From NCBI GenBank assembly GCA_049515135.1, contig JBEKUJ010000012.1, positions 60,897 to 124,896 on the forward strand: a DNA stretch of 64,000 nt, read 5' to 3'. A program made the position numbers and the translations under genes. This DNA is from Fen-1364 sp049515135 (GTDB lineage Bacteria > Spirochaetota > Spirochaetia > SZUA-6 > Fen-1364). Below the pieces are notes generated by a model, which was not told the DNA's origin, made no database searches, and worked only from the letters and a program-made list of their open reading frames with translations. Below, piece by piece: positions 41,637 through 50,364 of the stretch; positions within the stretch are counted from its first letter, which is position 1; each line of letters starts with the position of its first letter.

Positions 41637-43061
41637 ATGGCCGAACTTCCAGGAATACCGCCCGAGCGCCGGGTCTGGTGCAACCGTACCCTCAACCTGC
41701 GCAGCATACGCGCTATCGGCTACGACATGGACTACACCCTGGTGCACTACCGCACCCGGGAGTGGGAGAAGGCGGCCTTCGAGCGCGCTCTGGGACCCCT
41801 GGAACGTCGCGGCTGGCCCGTGAAGGACCTCCCGTTCGATCCGGCAAGCGTCATCCAGGGACTCGCCTTCGACCTGGAGCTGGGGAACCTCGTCAAAGCC
41901 ACGCGCTTCGGCTACGTCATCAGGGCTCACCATGGAACAAGGCCGCTTTCCTTCGAGGATCAGCGCGCCGCGTACTCCAGCACCTACTTGGACCTTTCGG
42001 ACCCGCGCTGGCAGTTCATGAACACGCTCTTCTCCCTCTCCGAGGCCAACCTCTTTGCGCAGCTCGTGGACCTTCTGGACGACGGCAAGCTGCCGGAGAC
42101 CCTGGGATACCGGGACCTTCATCGCATTCTTCTCACGGCGCTGGACGAGGCCCACAACCTGAGCGAGCTGAAGACGCAGATCATGGCTGACCCGGACCGG
42201 TTCGTGGAGCTTGACCCTGACCTGCCGCTCACGCTGCTGGATCAGAAGATGGCGGGAAAGCGCCTGCTCCTGATCACTAACTCAGACTGGACCTATACAC
42301 GCGCCATGATGAGCTACGCGTTCGACCGGAGCCTTCCGGGGCCTATGAAATGGCGGGAGCTGTTCGATCTCATCATTGTCGAGGCAAGGAAGCCGGGGTT
42401 TTTCTCCACCCGGCAGGCTTTGTACAGGCTGACCGACGAAGAGCAGGGCCTGCTGCGCTCTCATCGCGGCCAGCTTGAGCCGGGAAGCGTCTATGCAGGG
42501 GGCGATGCCCAGCTTGTGGAATCCAGCCTGGGCATTTCGGGCGCGGAGATCCTGTATGTGGGAGACCACCTGTTCGGCGATGTGCACGTGAGCAAGGAGA
42601 TGCTTCGCTGGCGGACGGGTTTGATATTGAGAGAGATGGAGTCCGAGATCCAGGCCATGGAAAAATCGCGGGAGAACGAGGCTCAGCTTCGCGAGCTCAT
42701 GATCCGAAAAACTGCGCTGGATGCCAGGTTCGCCCAGCTGCGCCTGGAAAGGCAGCGCCTGCAGAACCATTACGGTCCGAGGCCGGCCACAAGCGTGTCG
42801 GAGCTGGAAGCCTCCATCCGCACTCTCACGGAAGAAAGTCAGCGACTCGATGCCAGGATCGCACCTCTAGCGAAATGCTCGGGAGAGATGGGAAACCCCA
42901 CCTGGGGTCCGCTCATGCGGGCGGGCCACGACAAGAGCCTCTTTGCCCGCCAGGTAGAGCGCTACGCGGACGTATACACCTCACGCGTGTCGAACTTCCT
43001 TGCCCAGACGCCTTTCGCGTACATGCGCGCTGCCCGCGGCTCGCTGCCCCATGATGACTGA
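41637..43061 (+). CDS. HAD-IG family 5'-nucleotidase (cN-II-like)
   Basis: 474 residues. HAD motif I is GYDMDYTL at about 29-36 (Asp nucleophile and Asp acid), motif II is LLLITNSDW, the basic motif lies near EARKPGFF, and motif IV is ILYVGDHLFGDV. A coiled-coil-like insert is present at about 340-405 (LREMESEIQAMEKSRENEAQLRELM). Similar to eukaryotic cytosolic IMP/GMP nucleotidase II and its bacterial homologues. Function as a purine nucleotidase is inferred. Convergent with the phosphoesterase, gap 2 nt. Confidence 0.92.
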   Translation: MAELPGIPPERRVWCNRTLNLRSIRAIGYDMDYTLVHYRTREWEKAAFERALGPLERRGWPVKDLPFDPASVIQGLAFDLELGNLVKATRFGYVIRAHHGTRPLSFEDQRAAYSSTYLDLSDPRWQFMNTLFSLSEANLFAQLVDLLDDGKLPETLGYRDLHRILLTALDEAHNLSELKTQIMADPDRFVELDPDLPLTLLDQKMAGKRLLLITNSDWTYTRAMMSYAFDRSLPGPMKWRELFDLIIVEARKPGFFSTRQALYRLTDEEQGLLRSHRGQLEPGSVYAGGDAQLVESSLGISGAEILYVGDHLFGDVHVSKEMLRWRTGLILREMESEIQAMEKSRENEAQLRELMIRKTALDARFAQLRLERQRLQNHYGPRPATSVSELEASIRTLTEESQRLDARIAPLAKCSGEMGNPTWGPLMRAGHDKSLFARQVERYADVYTSRVSNFLAQTPFAYMRAARGSLPHDD

Positions 43062-43063
43062 AA

Positions 43064-43915
43064 TCACGTTGGCGCTGTTCCGCCGGCCTGTTCCATGCTG
43101 GAATATCGGTTGTCCCTTTCCCACCCGGGAATCGAATGGTGGCGGACAGTAGTCTGTCCCGCGTGTATCGTCACGATGCTGAATCCCGCTTGTTCCATCG
43201 TGGCTGCGTCGGGGTGCTCCTGATCAGGCCAGGTCTGGAACTGCACGAATCCGGACGGCGCGCTTGAGAACAGGATGCCGCGGTATGCGACCTGGAAAGC
43301 GCGGTGGACATGACCGAAGAAGACTCCGCGAATCCGATCACGCGCAGGGATGATTGCATCCAGGAACTCCGGACCGCGGTCCAGAAGCATGCTGGCGCCC
43401 TGTCCCGCCGGCGTGGCCCATCCCGCGTCCAGCCACGGCGAATCCAGCGGCAGCGGAGGGTGGTGAACCGCGATGACCAGGGGCGGACCTTCCGGCGCGC
43501 AGATCTCGCGCAGGGAATCAAGCTGACCATCCGTGAGAGTGCCCGCCGGGTCCCTCGGGCCGCGGGAATCGAACACTGCCACCATGACGCCGGCCGCCGA
43601 CAGCCTGTAGTCGAAACGCGGGCCTGAAGGCGCGCGTCCCAGCATGACTTTCTGAAGAATGTCTGCGTCGTCATGGTTGCCTGCAACGTAATGAACCGGC
43701 AGACGCAGGCGGGCAAGGACGCTTCTGGCAAGCACGTACGCACCCTCGCTGCGATCCTCTGCGAGGTCGCCGGTGTGCAGCACGAAATCCACAGAGAACG
43801 TCAGGGCATTGACCGCCTGCACCAGCGCTTCCAGCCTTTGCAGCGGCGCGTGCCCGTGGCCGATAAAGGCCGGGTCTGCGGCAATATGGGTGTCGGTGAT
43901 GTGGATGAAACGCAT
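43064..43915 (-). CDS. Calcineurin-like metallophosphoesterase, CpdA-like
   Basis: 283 residues with all class III phosphodiesterase motifs: DTH (residues 7-9), GDLAED, GNHDD, AVHHPPLP and GHVHRAF, giving a dinuclear metal site. Closest in style to 3',5'-cAMP phosphodiesterase CpdA or glycerophosphodiesterase GpdQ. No signal peptide, so cytosolic. The ATG at 43915 matches the family N-terminus exactly (MRFIHITDTH). Confidence 0.92.
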   Translation of the reverse strand: MRFIHITDTHIAADPAFIGHGHAPLQRLEALVQAVNALTFSVDFVLHTGDLAEDRSEGAYVLARSVLARLRLPVHYVAGNHDDADILQKVMLGRAPSGPRFDYRLSAAGVMVAVFDSRGPRDPAGTLTDGQLDSLREICAPEGPPLVIAVHHPPLPLDSPWLDAGWATPAGQGASMLLDRGPEFLDAIIPARDRIRGVFFGHVHRAFQVAYRGILFSSAPSGFVQFQTWPDQEHPDAATMEQAGFSIVTIHAGQTTVRHHSIPGWERDNRYSSMEQAGGTAPT

Positions 43916-44024
43916 GATGGCTCCAGGTCGCAGATTGTAGCATGCCCCTGAGGCCGCCGCGCTGCCAGAATGCGGATGACGCCCGCGGCGGAGAATCGGT
44001 ATCTTCAGCCCAGGCAGAAACCCC

Positions 44025-44621
44025 GTGACGCTAAACTTCTTCGAAAAGCTCTATATCAACAGTCCCCTGCGCACCGTCGCCCAGCGCCGGGTAGTGAACT
44101 TTCTCAGGACCCTGAACGGCCTTTCGCCGGGCAGCCGCGTCCTGGAGATCGGCTGCGGGAGAGGGGTCGGAATACAGCTCATCGTCCGCGCCTTCAAGCC
44201 CGGCGGCGTAGAGGCGCTCGACATCGATCCCCGGATGATCGGGCTTGCCGAACGCCGTCTCTGGTCGCTGCCGCGCAATCGAGTCTCGATTCGACTCGCG
44301 GATGTGCACAACCTCCCCCATGCCGATGGATCGATCGACGCCGTGTTCGACTTCGGGACCCTGCACCACCTGGAGGACTGGAAACGCGGTCTTCATGAGG
44401 TGGCCCGCGTCCTGAGGAAGGGGGGGGTCTTCTACATCGAGGAGTACTTTCCCGCCCTCTATGCCAATGCGTTCTTCGGAAAGATCCTGGCGCACCCGCG
44501 TGACGACAGGTTCGATGCCGCAGTTTTCAGGTCCGCTCTCGCGGCGAAGGGACTTCGCCTCGTGGACGGGTACCGCGAATCGCGCGTCCGTCTCATGGGA
44601 GTGGCGGTCAAGGGGGGCTGA
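44025..44621 (+). CDS. Class I SAM-dependent methyltransferase
   Basis: 198 residues. The SAM site is VLEIGCGRGVGIQL (about 39-52), acidic residue in ALDIDPRMI, then DAVFDFGTLHHLEDW and EVARVLRKGG, all of the ubiE/methyltransf_11 type. The start is GTG at 44025. Two N-terminal helices suggest a small-molecule or lipid acceptor. No partner genes adjacent. Confidence 0.88.
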   Translation: MTLNFFEKLYINSPLRTVAQRRVVNFLRTLNGLSPGSRVLEIGCGRGVGIQLIVRAFKPGGVEALDIDPRMIGLAERRLWSLPRNRVSIRLADVHNLPHADGSIDAVFDFGTLHHLEDWKRGLHEVARVLRKGGVFYIEEYFPALYANAFFGKILAHPRDDRFDAAVFRSALAAKGLRLVDGYRESRVRLMGVAVKGG

Positions 44622-44629
44622 CCATTCCG

Positions 44630-47293
44630 TCACGGGTTGCTCAGGTACTCCACCAGCCTGGGTCCCTCCGCCTTTCTCAGGCGCACGTTCACGCTCAGCC
44701 TCTCCAGCATCTGGGACACGGCCATGTCACCCTGGGATACTTTTGTCCGGCCAAAGAACCGCTCCACCTCGGCCGCCAGCTCCGGGGTGTCCAGCGCGGA
44801 GCACCCCTCGATCATCCGCACCGTGCCTGACGCCGGGAACCTTTTCACGACCTTCGCCCAGCTCCTGCTGATGGCTTCCCAGGTTGCCCTTCCGGCGTGC
44901 TCGGTTGTCAGCCACGCGCCAAGGATGTAAGGGGCGTCATCCGTCTTCACCTCGGTCAGTGTCATGTCGATCGCCGCGGTGAATAACTCCGGCGCGCGGA
45001 ACTCACCCAGGGCCCGCAGGAAGCGCAGCCTCTCCTGATCAGTTGGAGCGGCGCGAGAAATGGCCAGGAACTCGTCAAAACGCGCCGTGTCCCCGGTATA
45101 CGCGAGGGTGGACACGATTGCGGGAACCACATTCGGGTCAACCGAGCCACGGTCCTTCTTCCAGGAGGCGAAGAAGCCCACGGCGGCGGATTGCACGTCC
45201 GCATCCTCCCCCACGGTACCCAGCAGCGCGACCAGCGAGCCGCGCAGCTCGCGAGCAGCCGTTGACTCCTGCGCCTTGGGCGTCCAGCCGAGCTCTGCGA
45301 AGACCGGCGTCACGAGATGGCGGATGAGCTCCTTGAACGCGGCGCGGTGCTTACCGGAAGTGATGCTGTGGAGCGTCTGGAGGGAGCCGCTAATGACGCT
45401 CCAGACATTCGGGTCTCTCTCCTCGGAAAGTTTTTGCACGAGATCGAGGTATTCGTCAGAGCCGAGCTTCTGCGCGCGCACCAGTGCCCACTCGTCATTG
45501 ACGAGGTTGAAGCGCTCGATCACCTGCAGCCTCTCCAATGGCGCGCGGAGAAGGTTCGACAACATTTGCGGCGCGTAGCGAACCCGGTAAAAACCCGAGC
45601 CTCCGGCGTTTGCCACTGCGAATTGGAACCCCTCCTGAAGGAAGATCTCCTGCTCCCTGTCCGCGAGCGTGAGCTTCTCCGTGCGGACAGTTCCGTCTGC
45701 GGTGGCGTAGCGCAGGTGGAGCGGAATAGGCCAGAGCTGCCGGGCGTGACTCTCCCTGGACAGAAAGGCAAACCGCTCCTGGGAAAGCGTGATGAAGCCG
45801 GGCTTGTCAGAGGGGGAGACCGTCACAACGGGGTGACCTTCGGTGAGAAACCACGCATCCATGATCTTGCGCACCGGCGCGTCGAGGCCGGCCTGCCTGA
45901 CCCCCTTTTCGAGGTCATCCCACAGGTCGGTGACTTCCGCGTTTCCGCGGCTGTAGCGCTCCAGGTAGATGTGCGCGCCGCTGTAGAAGGGAGCGGCGCC
46001 CACGAACTGGTGGATCTGGAACTCCAGGCTCCCGCCCTTCTCATAGGTGATCTTGTCGAAGCGCTGCTCCACTTCGTCGGGGTGTCCCACAGGCGCCCAG
46101 CAGGGGTGCGTGCTGTTGAGAGAGTCCAGGGCGAATGCCGCGGCGCGGTGCAACCCGAAGGAGTTGAAAATGCGCCACTCGGGCCGGAAGTCCTCCATGA
46201 CGAGGTAGGCGAATATGGTAGCGTTGGACTCATTGAGGGGAAGGCCGTCCCACCAGGCCATGGTAACGAGGTTGCCGAACCACATGTGCGCAAGCTCATG
46301 GAAGACCACCTCGGCGACTCTCTGCAGCTCCGCGACAGTGGCGTTCGGCTCGTCCACCAGGAGCGCGGTTGCGCGATACGTGATGAGCCCGGTGTTCTCC
46401 ATGGCGCCTGAGCGGAACTCCGGGATGGCGATCATGTCGATCTTGTCCCCGCCGAAGTAGGGTATGCCGAGCGTGCGCTCATACCATTCCACGCCGTACT
46501 CGGCGCACTGTAAGGCGTAGGTCTTGAGCGCGTTCTTGCCCGGCACGGACCAGATGCGCAGCTCCTTGCCGTTGGCCCAGGCCGGCTCGGAGCTCTCGAA
46601 CTCCCCGATGCACCAGGCCAGCAGGTACGTGGACATCCGAGGGGTCGGCGCGAAGGCAAGGGTCTTCAGACCGTCTTCGGCTGTCTCCGCTGTCACGCGC
46701 ATGTTGGAAAGAGCCGTCAGCCGTTTGTCGATGACCAGCGTGACTGTGTAGGTTGCCTTGACCGCTGGCTCGTCCCAGCAGGGAAAGGCGCGCCGTGCGT
46801 GAGTTGCTTCGAACTGCGTCGTGGCAACCCAGTGGTCCATCGTGCTGTTGTCAGTCCATTTGCTCCTGTAGAAACCCTCCAGGCTCGGCTGGACCAGGCT
46901 GCCCTCATATTCGGCAACGAGCTTCCAGTCTCCTTTCTCAACCGCGCGGGAGAATGAAAAAACAGCGGTTTGGGCCGTCTCATCGATCGTGGCGGCGCTC
47001 TCGAACCGCTCTTCGACGGCTTCTTCGGTAGAGGGGTCGATGAAGCTCACCGCTGCCGGCGTCTTGATGGCGTCAAGTCGCGTTCCTCTGCCGTCAACCA
47101 CGTATGCCTGGGATATCTTCAGCCCGAGGGAGTTCACCATGATCCGGCTCACCGGCTCCCGCACTTCCACGTCCACGCTCACGCTGCCGTGGAACCGGAA
47201 CGGACCGAAATCCGGCCTCACCAGAATGTCGTAGTGACGGGGCACGACATCCTTGGGGAGCTGATAGAGGGACGCATTGGTACGTTCATTCAT
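44630..47293 (-). CDS. M1-family zinc aminopeptidase
   Basis: 887 residues. Substrate motif GAMEN at 296-300; zinc site HELAH (332-336) and Glu355 in LNES, fitting HExxH-x18-E. The middle of the motif is LNESNA rather than the common LNEGFA. The N-terminal beta domain (residues 1-190), catalytic domain and C-terminal helical (ERAP1_C-like) domain are all present; the length matches puromycin-sensitive/Ape2-type cytosolic enzymes. AAAGGAAG lies 6 nt before the ATG at 47293, and an upstream in-frame codon is unsupported. Trims N-terminal residues from peptides. Confidence 0.95.
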   Translation of the reverse strand: MNERTNASLYQLPKDVVPRHYDILVRPDFGPFRFHGSVSVDVEVREPVSRIMVNSLGLKISQAYVVDGRGTRLDAIKTPAAVSFIDPSTEEAVEERFESAATIDETAQTAVFSFSRAVEKGDWKLVAEYEGSLVQPSLEGFYRSKWTDNSTMDHWVATTQFEATHARRAFPCWDEPAVKATYTVTLVIDKRLTALSNMRVTAETAEDGLKTLAFAPTPRMSTYLLAWCIGEFESSEPAWANGKELRIWSVPGKNALKTYALQCAEYGVEWYERTLGIPYFGGDKIDMIAIPEFRSGAMENTGLITYRATALLVDEPNATVAELQRVAEVVFHELAHMWFGNLVTMAWWDGLPLNESNATIFAYLVMEDFRPEWRIFNSFGLHRAAAFALDSLNSTHPCWAPVGHPDEVEQRFDKITYEKGGSLEFQIHQFVGAAPFYSGAHIYLERYSRGNAEVTDLWDDLEKGVRQAGLDAPVRKIMDAWFLTEGHPVVTVSPSDKPGFITLSQERFAFLSRESHARQLWPIPLHLRYATADGTVRTEKLTLADREQEIFLQEGFQFAVANAGGSGFYRVRYAPQMLSNLLRAPLERLQVIERFNLVNDEWALVRAQKLGSDEYLDLVQKLSEERDPNVWSVISGSLQTLHSITSGKHRAAFKELIRHLVTPVFAELGWTPKAQESTAARELRGSLVALLGTVGEDADVQSAAVGFFASWKKDRGSVDPNVVPAIVSTLAYTGDTARFDEFLAISRAAPTDQERLRFLRALGEFRAPELFTAAIDMTLTEVKTDDAPYILGAWLTTEHAGRATWEAISRSWAKVVKRFPASGTVRMIEGCSALDTPELAAEVERFFGRTKVSQGDMAVSQMLERLSVNVRLRKAEGPRLVEYLSNP

Positions 47294-47440
47294 CTCGAGC
47301 TTCCTTTCGCAGATAATATGAAACATTGTTTGGAGCCCGGCCACTCTCCGCTGACATCCACGGTTGCGACTTGCGCCCTAGGCCGGTCTCTGCCCGAAGA
47401 AATGACGCAAAACCTTCCTCGGTGCGATCAGGTCAGCGGA

Positions 47441-47746
47441 TCACTTGGTGATCTGGATCAGAGTATCGAGCTTGATCTTCTGAAAGATGCTGTAGAGCGC
47501 CTCACTGCAGCCCGCTATCCTGATTGTCCTTTTCTTCTGAAGCAGTTTGTAGTGAACAGCCAGGAGCTTGCCTATAGCGGACGAAGTGATCCCGAGGGCC
47601 ATCGAGAAGTCAAGGGTAATTATCGAATATGCACTGTCGCGCAGGGCCTCTATCTTCTTTTCGAATTCCAATCCAGCCTCGCCGTAAAGAGGCCCACTTA
47701 CCACAAGGCGGGTTTCGGCTTCGGAGACTATTTCCTGGCGCAGCAC
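47441..47746 (-). CDS. STAS-domain protein (anti-anti-sigma-like)
   Basis: 101 residues forming one STAS domain: RLVVSGPLYGEAGLEFEKKI, ITLDFSMALGITSSAIGKLLAVH, IRIAGCSEALYSIFQKIKLDTLIQI. The position usually holding the phosphorylated Ser is within GITSSAIG. GTG at 47746 is preferred, with GGGGAAG 6 nt upstream. The partner switch kinase is not nearby. Confidence 0.82.
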   Translation of the reverse strand: MLRQEIVSEAETRLVVSGPLYGEAGLEFEKKIEALRDSAYSIITLDFSMALGITSSAIGKLLAVHYKLLQKKRTIRIAGCSEALYSIFQKIKLDTLIQITK

Positions 47747-48017
47747 TTTACGCTTCCCCTCTGTTCTATATTGTCGGAGGTTAAAGGCGCAAACAGAAGC
47801 CCGCGCCTTGCGCCAAGATCGCATTTACCCTGCCGAAGGCCGTGCGGTTGCTCTTCAGGGCGAACGCTACAGACGGGACGGCGCCTCCCAGGGTGCAGCC
47901 GGTCGATGTTGGATTGATGCTCCGCGTCTTTCTGAAAAGGCTGCACGGTCAAGGGGGACTGCCAGGGGCGCCGCTCTTGCCGGAGACGGAGCCGGCGATC
48001 TCTGATATACAGGGGGC

Positions 48018-48908
48018 ATGGTGCGCAGTGGTATCTGGATATTCGCCGTCATGTGCGTGATCTGGGGGATCCCGTACTTCCTCATTCGCGTCGCGGTAGG
48101 CGAAATATCACCGGTCATGCTTGTCTTTGCCCGTACTGCGATCGGCACGCTCATCTTGATGCCGATCGTGATTGCGCACGGCGGCCTGCGCGCTCTCCGC
48201 GGCAAGTGGGTTCCCCTGCTGGCGTTTGCCGCCCTGGAGATTGCGGGACCCTGGTTCTTCCTTTCGAGCGCCGAGCAGCACATCTCCAGCTCCCTTGCCG
48301 CTCTTCTGATCTCTTCCACTCCGCTGCTGGGGGTGCTCATCGCGCCGCTGTTCGGAAATCGGGAGGGCTTTGGGCTGATGGGTGTTGCGGGCCTGGCCCT
48401 GGGACTGGTCGGGGTTGCGGCCATCGTCGGCCTCGACTTTTCCGCCTCGGACGCCACGGCTCTCGCACAGATGGCGCTCGTCGCGTTGGGCTATGCTCTG
48501 GGGCCTGCTGTTCTCAGGCGCTACCTGATCGGCGTGCCGTCGGTGAGCGTGATGGGGGTTTCGCTGGCCGTGTGCGCCGTCGCGTATGCGCCTCTGGCCG
48601 CGATGAGTTGGCCGAAAGCGATGCCAACCGCCAGTGTGTTTGCCTCGGTGGGCGTGCTCGGTGTGATCTGCACCGCGCTTGCGTTCCTTCTCTTCTATTT
48701 GTTGATCGAAAAGATCGGGCCCGTGCGCGCTACCGTAATTACGTACATCAACCCCGCCGTAGCGGCCCTGGTCGGGATCACAATCCTGCATGAGACTTTC
48801 ACCGCGGGAATGGGAGTGGGCTTCGCGCTCGTCCTGGCAGGCTCTGTGCTGGCAACCCGCCGCCGCGCGCCATCAGGCAATCGACGTCAAGGCGCGTCCG
48901 CCGACTGA
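48018..48908 (+). CDS. DMT-superfamily exporter (EamA)
   Basis: 296 residues with ten TM helices as two EamA repeats (VIWGIPYFLIRVAVGEISPVMLVFAR in the first, FLLFYLLIEKIGPVRATVITYINPAVAALVG in the second). AGGGGGC precedes the ATG. Exporter of a metabolite such as an amino acid; not more specific. Ends at an intrinsic terminator. Confidence 0.9.
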   Translation: MVRSGIWIFAVMCVIWGIPYFLIRVAVGEISPVMLVFARTAIGTLILMPIVIAHGGLRALRGKWVPLLAFAALEIAGPWFFLSSAEQHISSSLAALLISSTPLLGVLIAPLFGNREGFGLMGVAGLALGLVGVAAIVGLDFSASDATALAQMALVALGYALGPAVLRRYLIGVPSVSVMGVSLAVCAVAYAPLAAMSWPKAMPTASVFASVGVLGVICTALAFLLFYLLIEKIGPVRATVITYINPAVAALVGITILHETFTAGMGVGFALVLAGSVLATRRRAPSGNRRQGASAD

Positions 48909-48912
48909 CAAG

Positions 48913-48944
48913 AAAGCGGCCCCTGAATCAGGAGCCGCTTTTTT
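48913..48944 (+). terminator. Intrinsic terminator after the EamA gene
   Basis: AAAGCGGC (48913-48920) pairs with GCCGCTTT (48934-48941), with a further CCT/AGG inside, followed by a T-run (48939-48944). Good rho-independent terminator. Confidence 0.85.
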
Positions 48945-49024
48945 GGCGTTTATTTCAGCGGCCGGAATCCCGAACAGGCAATTCGGAGCCAGCTGATCCT
49001 GCCGCCGGTTGTCCGACAGTTGAT

Positions 49025-49378
49025 TCATTCTTCCTTCGAGTCGCCGCCTTCCTGTTCATCAGTTTTGCCATCGGGAACCTCCCAGCCCTGCTGCCAGAGT
49101 TTCACTATTCCTGGGTCCTTCGCGGCATGTTTTCCAATCCACACCTCGACACGATCGAGGACAAGTTTCATTTCCTCTTCGGCAGCCAAATGAACGCCTT
49201 CTTCAGCATGTTCTTCCGGGTAAGACTCGTAATCATGCACCCATACCTTCAGGACAGCCGCCATCCTCAGGAAGTCCCAGAGTGGGACCTCGAGGACCCC
49301 ATCATGCTCTTTGTATTCGACACTCATGCCCGTCCCTCGCTTTGCCTGGTTGCAGATGGCCTGCAACCTGCCGCTCAT
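49025..49378 (-). CDS. Unrecognised acidic protein
   Basis: 117 residues, acidic C-terminus (DGKTDEQEGGDSKEE). The middle is helical and acidic (YPEEHAEEGVHLAAEEEMKLVLDRVEVW). No family recognised. The ATG at 49378 overlaps the upstream stop by 4 nt (ATGA); an ATG at 49327 preceded by GAGGGACGGGC is the alternative. Part of a two-gene unit. Confidence 0.6.
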   Translation of the reverse strand: MSGRLQAICNQAKRGTGMSVEYKEHDGVLEVPLWDFLRMAAVLKVWVHDYESYPEEHAEEGVHLAAEEEMKLVLDRVEVWIGKHAAKDPGIVKLWQQGWEVPDGKTDEQEGGDSKEE

Positions 49379-49800
49379 TCCGTCAGCTTCCGTCTCTGTA
49401 CACCCGATTTGATCCGCTCTGCCTGCTCCGCTTCCAAGACTTTGTCGGTGACCCCCCTGCTCAAGAGGTCTCTGAAACGGTCACCTGTCCTTCTCACGGC
49501 GTACTGTAGCCAGCGCGCGGCCCGGGCTGTCTTGTCCTCCTGCTTCAACACTGGAAAACGCAGCTCTGGATTGTCGTTAATCTCGAAGCGCACCCCGTTC
49601 CATGTGTCAGCACCAGCGAACTTGATGGAGTAGCGCTTTCGATCCACATGGAAAGCGCATTCAACGTATCTCCATGGCTTGCCTCTGTGTTTATGCGGAC
49701 CATTGATGGCTTTCATAGAGCCGAGAGGAAAGAGTCCGCGTCTTGCGAGTTGCACGGTGTAGAGCCAAAAGTCCGTGTTGCTGTAGCTAAGATCTGTCAT
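49375..49800 (-). CDS. Unrecognised protein in accessory block
   Basis: 141 residues, basic C-terminal half (RAARWLQYAVRRTGDRFRDLLSRG). The central part is beta-like (RYVECAFHVDRKRYSIKFAGADTWNG). GAAGGAGG lies 5 nt upstream of the ATG, a strong ribosome site. Its 5' region overlaps the 3' end of a recombinase remnant in another frame. No function can be assigned. Confidence 0.6.
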   Translation of the reverse strand: MTDLSYSNTDFWLYTVQLARRGLFPLGSMKAINGPHKHRGKPWRYVECAFHVDRKRYSIKFAGADTWNGVRFEINDNPELRFPVLKQEDKTARAARWLQYAVRRTGDRFRDLLSRGVTDKVLEAEQAERIKSGVQRRKLTE

Positions 49801-49890
49801 AAGAGCCTCCTTCGATCCCCAGGGACCGGAGATAAGTTTCCGTCACTCCGATAGTCGCGTGCCCAGCGGTCTTCAGATCGCTTCCATCCA
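49787..49890 (-). pseudogene. C-terminal fragment of a second tyrosine recombinase
   Basis: The frame ending at 49787 reads DLKTAGHATIGVTETYLRSLGI followed by EGGSYDRS and stop. This matches the last helix of tyrosine recombinases: Gly-His then Tyr (nucleophile) eight residues on. Everything upstream is missing. A relic of an earlier integration or of a deleted paralogue. Confidence 0.55.
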
Positions 49891-49966
49891 TCGAGGGTGA
49901 TGAACCCAGACAAGGGCAATGTCAACCTCTTGACGCCGTGAAATTGGCTCGGCTTCACTATCGGTT

Positions 49967-50323
49967 TCAAGAGTGCGATAAGATCGGTTCACTGACCGTT
50001 GCAGCGCGTTGATTGCCAGCCACCAGATCAGCCTCTATTGCGAGGCGGGACTTTTCATTGTCATCGCGGTGGATGCCAATGCAGTTCCCTCCGTTTCTGC
50101 TCACGTACAGCCATATTTCGTGATTCGGAACGCGATCCTTGAGGGAACTGGTCTGCCCAATATACAAGATCTCTTCATAGATCACTTTTCCGTTTGGAAG
50201 GACCACGCTCTTGAGAAAAACATAGACGGCGCCAACCGCGTCGAACTCAGAACCCGTAGAGTAGACCTCAAATGAGTAGGAACGAGAGGTGCCATGAATA
50301 GTAACATCTGCCAGCTTTGACAT
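49967..50323 (-). CDS. GIY-YIG domain protein
   Basis: 118 residues: AVYVFLKSV (GIY position), ILYIGQTSSLKDRV (YIG with the following Arg), HRDDNEKSRLAIEADLVA (Glu at the metal position). The first motif is Val-Tyr-Val instead of Gly-Ile-Tyr, seen in some active members. A single-domain nuclease-fold protein of the accessory block. The ATG at 50323 has GAGGAAAG upstream; an earlier in-frame codon at 50368 would overlap the neighbour. Confidence 0.75.
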   Translation of the reverse strand: MSKLADVTIHGTSRSYSFEVYSTGSEFDAVGAVYVFLKSVVLPNGKVIYEEILYIGQTSSLKDRVPNHEIWLYVSRNGGNCIGIHRDDNEKSRLAIEADLVAGNQRAATVSEPILSHS

Positions 50324-50364
50324 TCTTTCCTCGCTTTCTTCTTTTGGAGAGCACGCGCTCTTTG

